Assembly (NCBI GenBank): GCA_042568205.1
Contig: JBHPJE010000007.1
Location: 1-64,000, forward strand
Source: JAUVDZ01 sp042568205
Lineage (GTDB): Bacteria > Patescibacteriota > Gracilibacteria > UBA1369 > PNNO01
DNA: 64,000 nt
Direction: 5' to 3'
Shown: positions 7,059 through 15,711 of the stretch, one piece after another
How the letters are laid out: each line of letters starts with the position of its first letter
Position numbering within the stretch: the stretch's first letter is position 1
Translations under genes and position numbers: made by a program
The notes under the pieces: model-generated
What the model was told of the DNA's origin: nothing
The model's input: only the letters and a program-made list of their open reading frames with translations
The model's database searches: none

Positions 7059-8042
7059 ATGCACTCCACGAAGAAAATCAACAAAAACATTGAAATTGTT
7101 GTAACGGGTATTGATGGATTGAACCTTATGTCAAAAAGAACTTGTAATATGATTTATGAAGTTCTAATAAAAAATTATACAAATGTTTGTATAACAAAGA
7201 TAGAAAAAGAAATTGATTTAGAAGAATTAGTTAAAAGATCACCTGATTTAGTATTTTCAAGTATTAAATGTGTGAAATTTAAAGATAAAGATGGTAAGAA
7301 AACCAAGAGAATTTGGTTATCAGAATATTTAGATAAATTTAATATTAAATACACTGGCTCTCCAAAGGAAGCTTTAAAATTAGATTTTGATAAAAGTAAG
7401 GCTAAGGAAATACTTCAAAAAGCAAATATTGATACTTCTATATTTTTTATTGCTGTGCCTGATCAATTTTTAAAAAGCAAAGATTTGCCAATTCCATTCC
7501 CACTTTTTATCAAACCTTTATGTCAGGGTGGGGGAAAAGGAATTGATTTTGATTCTATAGTCAATGACTTCGAAAGTTATCAGAAAAAAGTTAAAGAAAT
7601 TTTTGGACAAACTAAAACGCCTGCTTTAGTGGAAAAGTATTTAAGTGGGCGGGAATTTACAGTAGGAATAATTGGAAACGACTATAAAAATCTCACAGTA
7701 ATGCCTATAGAGATAATTCCTGTTCCAAATTCTGCTCAAGAGAAAGTACGTGGCTCACTAGTAAAAAAAGCAGACACTGAAAAGCCTCTTTATATAAAAA
7801 ACAAGAAGGTATGGAAGAATGTGTCTAAGCTAGCGGAAAATGCTTTTAAAGCTCTAGGAGCTCACGGTTATGGTCGAATTGATATAAGGATGGATGGAAA
7901 AGAAGTACCATATTTTCTTGAAGCAAATTTAATACCAGGTTTGGATAGAAACTATGGCGACCTTCCACGGTCATGCAAAATAAATAATGTTATGACTTAT
8001 GAAGCTATGATTTTAGAAATTGTTAATCTTGGATTAGCATGA
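7059..8042 (+). CDS. D-alanine-D-alanine ligase family ATP-grasp protein
   Basis: This 327-residue ATP-grasp ligase resembles the Ddl family. Visible features are GSPKEALKLDFDKSKAKEIL (substrate/ATP start block), FIKPLCQGGGKGI (ATP-binding lysine and glycine-rich loop), VEKYLSGREFTVG (hinge) and FLEANLIPGL near the C-terminus, which corresponds to the EVNxxPG metal-binding motif. The N-terminal domain is divergent and I cannot find the usual HGxxGEDG motif, so the substrate may not be D-alanine. It overlaps the next gene, a PLP-dependent racemase-like protein, by four bases (ATGA), so the two probably make and ligate the same D-amino acid. Confidence 0.75.
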   Translation: MHSTKKINKNIEIVVTGIDGLNLMSKRTCNMIYEVLIKNYTNVCITKIEKEIDLEELVKRSPDLVFSSIKCVKFKDKDGKKTKRIWLSEYLDKFNIKYTGSPKEALKLDFDKSKAKEILQKANIDTSIFFIAVPDQFLKSKDLPIPFPLFIKPLCQGGGKGIDFDSIVNDFESYQKKVKEIFGQTKTPALVEKYLSGREFTVGIIGNDYKNLTVMPIEIIPVPNSAQEKVRGSLVKKADTEKPLYIKNKKVWKNVSKLAENAFKALGAHGYGRIDIRMDGKEVPYFLEANLIPGLDRNYGDLPRSCKINNVMTYEAMILEIVNLGLA

Positions 8043-9079
8043 GTGAAATAAGAATAAATCTTAAGAAAATTGCGGAAAATTATCTTACGTTAAAAACATA
8101 TTTAAAAGCTAAGAAATTAAATATTACACCTGTTGTAAAAGTAGTTGCAGGTGATGTTAGGATTGTAAAAATTATTGAAGAGAATGGTGCCGACTCTATA
8201 GGCGACTCAAGAATTAAAAATATTAAAAAATTTAAAAAGGCAGGAATAAAATCAAAATTTCTTCTTTTAAGACTTCCATCTAAAACTGAAATTGATGAAG
8301 TAGTTGAATTCGCTGACTATAGCCTTAATAGCAGTATTGAAATTATTTCAATGATCGATAATGAAGCAAAAAAACAAAAAAAACATCATGGGATAGTATT
8401 GATGATTGAAATGGGAGATCTAAGAGAAGGAATTGATTCTGAAAAAGCATTAGAGATTTCAAAAAAAATATCTAAAATGAAGAATGTATATCTAAAGGGG
8501 ATTGGTGCTAATTTTGCTTGTTATGGGGGAGTAATTCCTTCAGATCAGAAAATGCGGATGCTAAGCTCTATTTCAAAAAGTTTCCCTAATATTGATTGGG
8601 TTTCTGGTGGTAATTCAGCAAATATCAGTTGGGTGAGAAATTCAAAAGATATGTACAAGATAAATCATTTACGATTAGGTGAATCTATAATGCTTGGTTG
8701 TGAAACTTTGCTCCGAAAGCCAATACCAGACTTAAATCTTGATGCCTTTGTATTAACAGCTGAAGTTATTGAATTCGAGAAAAAAAAGTCAGCTCCTGAT
8801 GGAGAAATTGCGCAAAATGCTTTTGGTGAAATTCCACAAATTCAAGATGAAGGGTTAATTTATCGAGCAATACTTGATATTGGTAGGCAGGATATTGATT
8901 GTGATGGGATTACTCCCTTAAAGAAGAATATAAAAGTATTAGGTGCAAGTAGTGATCATTTGATTATAAAGAGCGATTCAATCCTTAAAATAGGAGATAA
9001 AATAAAATTCATCCCAAATTATTCTGCTTTGCTAAGGATTATGACGTCACCTTATGTTAAAAAGGCGTATACTGTATAA
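8039..9079 (+). CDS. Alanine/ornithine racemase-like PLP-dependent protein
   Basis: The 346-residue protein has the alanine-racemase N-terminal barrel pattern. VVKVVAGD near residue 33 supplies the PLP lysine, GADSIGDSRIKNIKKFKKAGI follows, then MIEMGDLREGI and a phosphate-binding segment VSGGNSANISW. The MGDLREGI block and overall pattern resemble ornithine racemase and other YhfX-type racemases more than canonical Alr. It starts inside the stop of the ATP-grasp ligase gene. Together they suggest production of a D-amino acid dipeptide or a non-standard cell-wall residue. Substrate is not determinable here. Confidence 0.7.
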   Translation: MSEIRINLKKIAENYLTLKTYLKAKKLNITPVVKVVAGDVRIVKIIEENGADSIGDSRIKNIKKFKKAGIKSKFLLLRLPSKTEIDEVVEFADYSLNSSIEIISMIDNEAKKQKKHHGIVLMIEMGDLREGIDSEKALEISKKISKMKNVYLKGIGANFACYGGVIPSDQKMRMLSSISKSFPNIDWVSGGNSANISWVRNSKDMYKINHLRLGESIMLGCETLLRKPIPDLNLDAFVLTAEVIEFEKKKSAPDGEIAQNAFGEIPQIQDEGLIYRAILDIGRQDIDCDGITPLKKNIKVLGASSDHLIIKSDSILKIGDKIKFIPNYSALLRIMTSPYVKKAYTV

Positions 9080-9115
9080 TGTATTTCAAGAAATATAGTA
9101 TTAACAATAATTACA

Positions 9116-9490
9116 ATGGCAAAACATTTCGATGACAAACCAATGCGTGAAACTGATGCAACTGCAGGTTCTGCTGCGGATGATCGTTTTGAAGAAATTA
9201 TTGAAAGAGTAAAAGCTTCAGGTGCCGAAATTATGAATGATACAACTGGACCTCTTTATATTGATTTTGATCGGGAGGAAATTGAGATCGGAGAACAAAG
9301 AATTGTTGAATTCAATCTTAATAAAATGGACTTTCAGATTATACGTAACGTGAAAAATGTAAGAATAACTGGCGATGGATTTAACAAAAGTCTTGAAGAC
9401 CTTGAAAGGCCAATTAATGAAATTAAGTTAAAACGTAAGCCTGAATTAGAAGATGATTGGGTAGTTATGGATTTGGATGATATGTTTTAG
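9116..9490 (+). CDS. Conserved-looking hypothetical acidic protein
   Basis: This is a 124-residue soluble protein of no family I recognise. It has an N-terminal polar stretch (to about residue 25), then a helix (FEEIIERVKASGAEIM) and alternating beta-like stretches, and ends DDWVVMDLDDMF. Acidic residues dominate, and there are no cysteines, signal peptide or membrane segment. It follows the racemase gene by 36 bases and precedes the permease gene by 80, so it may belong to the same transcript. Codon use matches its neighbours, so I take it as real. Confidence 0.7.
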   Translation: MAKHFDDKPMRETDATAGSAADDRFEEIIERVKASGAEIMNDTTGPLYIDFDREEIEIGEQRIVEFNLNKMDFQIIRNVKNVRITGDGFNKSLEDLERPINEIKLKRKPELEDDWVVMDLDDMF

Positions 9491-9570
9491 TTGACACGAG
9501 CTGAGCGGTTTTTATTGTTTATTACAGCGTTTTTTGTTATAAAGATATATAGTAATTAACCTCATTCTTA

Positions 9571-10674
9571 ATGAAGAAATCTCAATTAACAGTTCCAAAT
9601 TTTGCAGCATATTTTTTGTTGGCAGCTTTGGCTTTGTTATTTTATTTACTTTATGTTTTATATCAACCGTTTTTAACGGCTTTGATTTTCGCAGTTTTCT
9701 TTGCGACTATTTTCTATCCTATGCATAAGTTTATATATAAAATTATAGGAGGGCATAGTAGAGTAGCATCGTTAATATCCTGCTTATTAACACTTTTAAT
9801 AATTGCAGTGCCATTAACATTTTTTGTAACAGTATTATTAATTGAGGCTGTTAATGCATCTTTTGATATAGCTATTAAGTTTCAAAGTGGTTTCTTTAAT
9901 CAATATTTTGAATGGTGGAAAGAAGGAAATATATTATATGACCAGTTTATGGCTTTTTATCCAACAATTCAGGAAAAAATGGGTGGTAATTTATTAAACT
10001 TTGATGTTATTGGAAAAATTGCTCAAACAGCTCAGGAAGTTGGTTCAAATTTATTAACAGTAATTAGTACAATTTTCAATAATATCTTAATGTTTTTCTT
10101 AGGTATTGTTGTGTTCTTCTTTGCACTTTATTATTTTTATAAAGATGGGGATGATATTTTAGATAGAATAATGTTCATTACTCCACTTCCAAGAAAACAC
10201 GATAAAGCTATTTTTAAAAAGTTTAAAGAAGTAAGTTTGGCCATGTTATTTGGTATATTCTTTACAGCAATTATTCAGGGAACTTTAGCAGGTATTGGTT
10301 ATGCAATTGTAGGAATTGATAATCCAATTTTTTGGGCTACAGCAACTGCTTTGTTCTCACTGGTACCTTTGTTTGGAACAGCAATAATTTGGGTGCCTGC
10401 TTCTATATTTTTACTTATTTCCGGAAATGTTATTGGAGGTGTTGGTCTGTTATTATGGGGAACATTAATTGTAGGAACAGTTGATAACTTTATTCGTCCT
10501 TACTTAATAGAAGGACGCGCACCTGTTCATCCATTATTAACATTTTTAGCAGTTTTAGGTGGAATCTTTGCTTTTGGTTTAAAGGGAATTATTTATGGTC
10601 CAATAATTCTTAATTTACTATTAGCATTTTTACATATTTATGAATTGGAATATGCAAAAGTATTAAAAGATTAA
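9571..10674 (+). CDS. AI-2E transporter family (PerM/TqsA-like) membrane protein
   Basis: The 367-residue integral membrane protein has the UPF0118/AI-2E family layout. There are two hydrophobic segments near the N-terminus, with YQPFLTALIFAVFFATIFYPMHK between them. A poorly hydrophobic middle (about residues 90-150) follows, then four or five more helices including FGIFFTAIIQGTLAGIGYAI and the DNFIRPYLIEGRAPVHPLLTFLAVLGGIFAFG signature. Members move small molecules or ions (AI-2, Na+/H+), and the substrate is unknown here. The next gene, a ferredoxin, starts 10 bases after its stop. Confidence 0.88.
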   Translation: MKKSQLTVPNFAAYFLLAALALLFYLLYVLYQPFLTALIFAVFFATIFYPMHKFIYKIIGGHSRVASLISCLLTLLIIAVPLTFFVTVLLIEAVNASFDIAIKFQSGFFNQYFEWWKEGNILYDQFMAFYPTIQEKMGGNLLNFDVIGKIAQTAQEVGSNLLTVISTIFNNILMFFLGIVVFFFALYYFYKDGDDILDRIMFITPLPRKHDKAIFKKFKEVSLAMLFGIFFTAIIQGTLAGIGYAIVGIDNPIFWATATALFSLVPLFGTAIIWVPASIFLLISGNVIGGVGLLLWGTLIVGTVDNFIRPYLIEGRAPVHPLLTFLAVLGGIFAFGLKGIIYGPIILNLLLAFLHIYELEYAKVLKD

Positions 10675-10684
10675 CCTATTAAAT

Positions 10685-10897
10685 ATGCAGATAGAAGTTG
10701 ATCAAAATAAATGTATAGGTTCACAGCCATGCACAAAAATCTCTCCTACTGTATTCAAACTTGGTGATGATGGAAAAGCTTATATACTTGATCCAAAGGG
10801 AGATACAGATGAACAAATTCAAATTGCTGCAAAAGCATGTCCTGTTGGTGCAATTATTCTAAAAGATGAAGATGGGAATGTTGTTTTTCCTAAATAA
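10685..10897 (+). CDS. Small ferredoxin with a Ser-for-Cys ligand change
   Basis: This 70-residue single-cluster ferredoxin resembles Fer4_13/Fer4_15 proteins such as Thermotoga ferredoxin. Cluster ligands in the family are CxxCxxC plus a distal Cys-Pro. Here C10, C16 and C52 (ACPVGAI) are present, but the second position is S13 (CIGSQPC). The usual C20 is also serine. It could carry a [3Fe-4S] cluster or a Ser- or solvent-ligated [4Fe-4S] cluster. A low-potential electron partner for KorAB is one possible role. Its 3' end overlaps the convergent P-type ATPase-like gene by eight bases. Confidence 0.85.
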   Translation: MQIEVDQNKCIGSQPCTKISPTVFKLGDDGKAYILDPKGDTDEQIQIAAKACPVGAIILKDEDGNVVFPK

Positions 10898-12833
10898 AAC
10901 TCTTTTTAAATTTAGAATAGTAATAATTTATACCAAAATAACTTAGGATGTGAAATCCTACAGCTTCTATTGGGTGTAAAATTAGGCCTGTAAAAGGCGC
11001 AAAAGCACCAGCTGCAATTGGTATCAATAAAATATGATATAAACTTAAAACAAAAATAGTTTTTTTAGAAAAGTCAGTAATTAATTTTGAATTTTCAAAA
11101 ACATTTTTAATTTTATTAAGATCATTTTTAATAATAGTTACATCATTTTTATGTTCAGAAATATTAATTGAGGCACCAACGGCAATTCCAACATCAGAAG
11201 CATCTAAAATTTCTTTATCTTTTAATCCGTGACCAATTGAGGCTACGATTTCTTTTTCTTCCTGAAATTTATTAACTGTTTCAACTTTTTCTCTATGTTT
11301 TAATTCTCCAATATATTCTTTAATGCGTAATTCATTAGCAATTGCCCTTGTAATTATCTCATTATCTCCAGTTATTAATGTGATTTTAAAGTTCTTGTTT
11401 AAGTAATGCATACCTTCTTTAGCATGATCATTTATGCTATCTGCAATGCCGATTAATCCGATTAACTCGCGGTTACGAGCAATAAAAACAGGACTTTTAA
11501 TATTTCGCGACATTACCTCAGCTTTACTAACAAGTTCATCTATCATTTGAACATTAGAATCTTTCATTAATTTTAAATTTCCAATAATTATTTCCTGATT
11601 ATCCACTGTTCCAATTATTCCGTGTCCTTCGAAAAATCTATGATTTTGAACTTTTGTTACAGCTATCTTTTGTTCTTTGCAAAAGCGTGTAATTGCTTCA
11701 GCAAATGGGTGAGGGGATAAACTTTCTAAAGCAGCAACAAGTATTAAAAGTCTTTTTTCGTTATATCCAATTTTAGGAATTATATTTGTAATTTCCGGCT
11801 TACTTGCAGTAATAATCCCAGTCTTGTTTAAAATTAATCTATTTACACTGGATAGTTTTTCAATTGCTCTTCCACCTTTAAATAGTATTCCATCTTGTGA
11901 AGATTTATTAATTCCAAATCTATAATATCGTTTTATAATTGTATAAAAATTTTCAGGTGAAACAATTAATAGTAAACTAACAAAAATCATTATCGAAGAA
12001 TGTACTGGACCGTTTAGCAAAATCCAAACTGTTAGAACCAATAAAGATAAAATTAAAAACAACAATGTTAGAATCTTTTCACTCTTTTTTACTTTTTTTT
12101 CTGTATTACTTAAATTCTCTGTTCGCTTTTTAAGAATTGAAATAATTTGTGAAATGCTGGAATCTTCATCAATTTGTGTGACTTTAATTAGAATTCGGTT
12201 TTCCATATTTTTAGCACCTTCAACTATTTGATCTCCGACTTTTTTTTCTGTCATTGATTCGTTCACTAATGTGTTCCCTTCAATAATAATTCCATCAGCA
12301 GCTACCATTTCACCTGATTTAACCTCTATTACATCCCCAATTTTTAGTTCTTCTAATTTAAGTTCATGGATTTTATCATCTCTAAGTATTCTTACAAATT
12401 CAGGATGTTTAAAATCAAATGAATGTATAAATTTCTTGTATTTATTCTCCTTAACATACTTATAAAAATCAAATCCACATAAGAATAAAATAATTAAAGT
12501 AATAGTTATATATAGAAATGGTCGAGAAACCTCCTCAACCATTGATGGAAATAAAGTAAGTGTAAAACTATAAAAATAAAGAGTTATAATTGCAAAACCA
12601 TTCAAACTTTCAGATACAAGCTTAAGCCTTCTAATACTTTTAAAAGTTGTTTTTAAAATTCCAATACTTCCAAAAGCAACAATTAAAGTAACAAGCAAAA
12701 AAGCTGAAATAGATTGAATTAATAAAGGAATACTTTCAATTTGACTAAAAGTAATTAAACCCGCAGCTAATATTGCTGTTAAAACAGCTAAAATAATCAC
12801 TTTATTTCGCAGTTTTTTTTTCGATTTTTGCAT
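10890..12833 (-). CDS. P1B-type (heavy-metal) ATPase homologue lacking catalytic motifs
   Basis: The 647-residue protein aligns by eye along a full P1B ATPase from the paired N-terminal helices through the actuator, P and N domains to the last two helices. The phosphorylation motif DKTGT is NKTGI (Asn336, codon 11826-11828). The actuator TGE is missing (NESMTEKKVGD), CPC in the metal path is SPE (IVSPENF), and GDGxND is GHGLKD. The P1B nucleotide-domain HP motif (SPHPFAEAI) and TGDN loop survive. The reading frame is intact over 1.9 kb, so it looks like a maintained pseudoenzyme rather than a decaying gene. It is 8 bases downstream of the DsbA-like gene, in the same direction. Confidence 0.8.
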   Translation of the reverse strand: MQKSKKKLRNKVIILAVLTAILAAGLITFSQIESIPLLIQSISAFLLVTLIVAFGSIGILKTTFKSIRRLKLVSESLNGFAIITLYFYSFTLTLFPSMVEEVSRPFLYITITLIILFLCGFDFYKYVKENKYKKFIHSFDFKHPEFVRILRDDKIHELKLEELKIGDVIEVKSGEMVAADGIIIEGNTLVNESMTEKKVGDQIVEGAKNMENRILIKVTQIDEDSSISQIISILKKRTENLSNTEKKVKKSEKILTLLFLILSLLVLTVWILLNGPVHSSIMIFVSLLLIVSPENFYTIIKRYYRFGINKSSQDGILFKGGRAIEKLSSVNRLILNKTGIITASKPEITNIIPKIGYNEKRLLILVAALESLSPHPFAEAITRFCKEQKIAVTKVQNHRFFEGHGIIGTVDNQEIIIGNLKLMKDSNVQMIDELVSKAEVMSRNIKSPVFIARNRELIGLIGIADSINDHAKEGMHYLNKNFKITLITGDNEIITRAIANELRIKEYIGELKHREKVETVNKFQEEKEIVASIGHGLKDKEILDASDVGIAVGASINISEHKNDVTIIKNDLNKIKNVFENSKLITDFSKKTIFVLSLYHILLIPIAAGAFAPFTGLILHPIEAVGFHILSYFGINYYYSKFKKSFI

Positions 12834-12840
12834 AGCTTAG

Positions 12841-13548
12841 TTATTCAAGCTCGCTTTCGATCAAAGCCTTAAATGATTCATAACTTTGTGGTACACCTCT
12901 AATAATTTTTCCATTCACAAACAGTGTTGGAGTACCTTTCGCACCTGAAGCAAGTGCATCAATTCTATCTTTTTCAACTTCTTCTAAATACTTCTCATCA
13001 TTTAAACAAGACGAGAATGTAGCTTTATTAAGCCCTAATTCAACTGCATATCCAATTAATGTCTCGTTTAATTCTACAGCACGACCCCATTCGCTTTGTT
13101 TCTCAAATAATAATTCATGCATTTCCCAATAACTATTTTGATCTCCAGCACACTGCGCTGCCTGAGCAGCATTTTTTGCAGGTGGATGAATATTTAAAGG
13201 GAAATCCCTATAAACGTATTTAACTTTATTAGTATCTAAAAAGTCCTTTTTAAATTCAGGGAAAATATTTGTATAGAATTTTTTACAGAAAGGGCACTGG
13301 TAATCACTGAAGTCTATTATTACAACTTGAGCATTTTCAGGTCCTAAAAAAGGATCATCATCAACCGTTGCATCTTTTAACTCTATCTCTGGAACTGTGT
13401 CAGTTTTTTTATCTTCTTCTTCAACATTAGTATTCTTTGTGGTTTCATCAGAGATACTAATTGTTGTAAGTTCGAATCTGCCCACCATATAGCCTAAAAG
13501 TGCTCCAATTAATATTAGGGCAACTGTTTTCCATATATTAGAATTCAT
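12841..13548 (-). CDS. Membrane-anchored DsbA/Thioredoxin_4-type oxidoreductase
   Basis: From the ATG at 13548 (preferred over 13572, since the hydrophobic anchor begins directly after MNSNIWK) it has 235 residues. A single transmembrane anchor (about 8-23) is followed by a charged linker to residue 65 and a thioredoxin fold with C85-P-F-C88 and the cis-proline loop KGTPTLFVNG. Such proteins form or isomerise disulfides outside the membrane. Likely clients in this window are the cysteine-rich 1188-residue secreted protein and the lamin-tail protein directly upstream. It appears to lie in a minus-strand operon with that gene and the ATPase-like gene. Confidence 0.9.
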   Translation of the reverse strand: MNSNIWKTVALILIGALLGYMVGRFELTTISISDETTKNTNVEEEDKKTDTVPEIELKDATVDDDPFLGPENAQVVIIDFSDYQCPFCKKFYTNIFPEFKKDFLDTNKVKYVYRDFPLNIHPPAKNAAQAAQCAGDQNSYWEMHELLFEKQSEWGRAVELNETLIGYAVELGLNKATFSSCLNDEKYLEEVEKDRIDALASGAKGTPTLFVNGKIIRGVPQSYESFKALIESELE

Positions 13549-13589
13549 AATTATTGGGTTAAATAACGTCAATAATTATGCCCTATTTT

Positions 13590-15581
13590 CTAAGCATTCA
13601 CAAATTTAATTAAATTGAACTTCTTAATTCCAAAATAACCTCCAACGCCAAGCCCACACAGTAATAGAAAATAAATAATATAACTATAATTAAAACTTTC
13701 GTGATTTTCTATTGGAGGTTCAGAAATAATTTTAAATTCATCAAGAATATTTTCGCTATTGGTTGTGGCACTAATAATTGCACCCTTTTTAAATATTTTT
13801 CCATACATTGAAGTACCATCATCAATATATTTTATTGATATTTGCTCTTCAGAATCAGCTTGTTTAAGAGAAACATATGCTTCTTTGTCATTTATTTCAA
13901 TAATTTCTCCTTCGTATATATATAATTTTGGATTTTCTTCTCCTGGAGTTATTTCCGAAGTCCATTCCCATTTATAATCATCACTTTCATTAAAATTTAT
14001 TTTAGAAAAAGACGAGTTTTCTTCAGATTTTTCATATTCAATTTCATCAACTAAATTTTTTTGGAAATCCAGGAGTCGCACCTTCCCATTTGAGTTTTTT
14101 AATGAGAATCCCAACTCTGCGTCATTAATGAGAAGGTGCATTTGCTTTTCTAGGGCCCTATTCGGAAAAATATATTTAGTTTTCGTATTTTCACCAGTAT
14201 CTAAAGTCCAATTTCCTAAATTTACAGCTTCATCAGATTCATTTACTATTTCAATCCATTCTTTACCTTTATCTGACCCTTCAGGATTTGGAAAAATTTC
14301 ATTAATTTTAATTTGATTTGAAAGATCTCCATTTGGAATCACGATTTCCTTTTTTTCTTCCTCTTCTTCCTTTTCATCTATTTCTTCTTCAAAATCTTCT
14401 TCGATTTCAATTAAATTTTCGGTTAAAGGAGTGATTGTTTTGGTCCAGACAAAGCCATCTTCGGCGCTTGCAAAGCTCTCGTCTTCAGAAGTTTCTTTAT
14501 ATATTATTTCATCAATTAAATTTTCTTCTGGATTGAATAATCTCACTGAATCATCTGAATTATTTAAATTTATTTTTGTTTGCCATGATGGAAGTATAAT
14601 AAATCCATTAGAATTTATTTCATGTATATATAATAAAGTATAAGGTTTGCTTCCATCTTCTTCATCATCAATTTGCCAACCTTCTAAGCTACATTTTTCA
14701 TTTCCGATATTTATTAGCTCGATCCATTCCTGTCCGTTATCTTTTCCTTTTGGATTTGGATAGACTTCATTAATCATTATGTCTTTTTCGCATATATTTT
14801 TATTTATTTCCTCTTCAATTATAGCTTCACATTCCTGTTCAGGCTCGGGTTCTTCCTCTTCGGGTTCAGGAAAATCAAAAACTAGTTCAGGTAGTTCAAC
14901 CTCGGGTAATATTTCTTCCTCAGGCTCTGGTTTTGACGCTTCTTGTGAGAAATTTTTTGTTCCAGGAGTAGGAATGTTTAAAATTTCCCAATCATCTGGT
15001 GAATTTGTATCATCAGAATCTTTTCGAGCAATTGAATCGGTTTTTAAAACCTGATCACTATTAATACAACTTTCAATATTGCCGAAAGCCCAACCTCCAT
15101 TACTAGCAAATTCTTCAAATTCAGAGACCTCTCCAGAAGTAGGGGAGGAATTTCTCCAACAAACCATATCAACAATTTCATTATTTGGATTTTTTATTAC
15201 AACTTGTTCTGTGGTGCCTGTTAAGCCTGATTTTGCATCTTGGATAATTAAAAGATCATCATCATATCCAATTAAATCTTCATCAGCTTTGAAATAAATT
15301 AGAATAAAATCACCTGAATTAATCTGAATATTATTTTCAATTTCAATAAATGCTCCATCGTCAAAAATCTTCATGCCCTGAATTGAGCCGCTTTCTATAG
15401 CTAATATTTCAATCCAATCATGTTCAGTGTTTTTAAAACTCACTTCGTTGATCATAATTTTTGGAAAGGGGATGATAGTTGGATCAGGAGTAGCAGGGGA
15501 ATCCGCTACTACTTTATTAATAAAGAAAATATATAGAATCAAAATAGATAAAAGTCCGTAGATTTGTGCCTTATTAAGCAT
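13590..15581 (-). CDS. Surface-anchored protein with three lamin-tail domains
   Basis: The 663-residue protein starts with a signal peptide (hydrophobic 8-26). Three lamin-tail (LTD) domains follow, each opening with the family signature: MINEVSF with HDWIEIL (about residue 43), IMINEVYPNPKG with EWIELIN (about 268), and IKINEIFPNPEG with EWIEIVN (about 424). Acidic low-complexity linkers rich in E and P separate them (about 213-245 and 390-415). It ends with a transmembrane helix (about 632-655) and a short basic tail, so it is anchored at its C-terminus with the LTDs outside. Function is unknown; LTD proteins are often associated with exported nucleases or surface adhesion. Confidence 0.88.
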   Translation of the reverse strand: MLNKAQIYGLLSILILYIFFINKVVADSPATPDPTIIPFPKIMINEVSFKNTEHDWIEILAIESGSIQGMKIFDDGAFIEIENNIQINSGDFILIYFKADEDLIGYDDDLLIIQDAKSGLTGTTEQVVIKNPNNEIVDMVCWRNSSPTSGEVSEFEEFASNGGWAFGNIESCINSDQVLKTDSIARKDSDDTNSPDDWEILNIPTPGTKNFSQEASKPEPEEEILPEVELPELVFDFPEPEEEEPEPEQECEAIIEEEINKNICEKDIMINEVYPNPKGKDNGQEWIELINIGNEKCSLEGWQIDDEEDGSKPYTLLYIHEINSNGFIILPSWQTKINLNNSDDSVRLFNPEENLIDEIIYKETSEDESFASAEDGFVWTKTITPLTENLIEIEEDFEEEIDEKEEEEEKKEIVIPNGDLSNQIKINEIFPNPEGSDKGKEWIEIVNESDEAVNLGNWTLDTGENTKTKYIFPNRALEKQMHLLINDAELGFSLKNSNGKVRLLDFQKNLVDEIEYEKSEENSSFSKINFNESDDYKWEWTSEITPGEENPKLYIYEGEIIEINDKEAYVSLKQADSEEQISIKYIDDGTSMYGKIFKKGAIISATTNSENILDEFKIISEPPIENHESFNYSYIIYFLLLCGLGVGGYFGIKKFNLIKFVNA

Positions 15582-15711
15582 AAAAAAATATTAAGGACTC
15601 CAATCCTATCAAACACTTTTAAAATTTTTCTAAAAAATTCTTAAAAAAATATATTGATTTTTGTAATGAACAAGGTAAAATCTCGTTTTGTAATTAGATT
15701 AATCAAAAATA

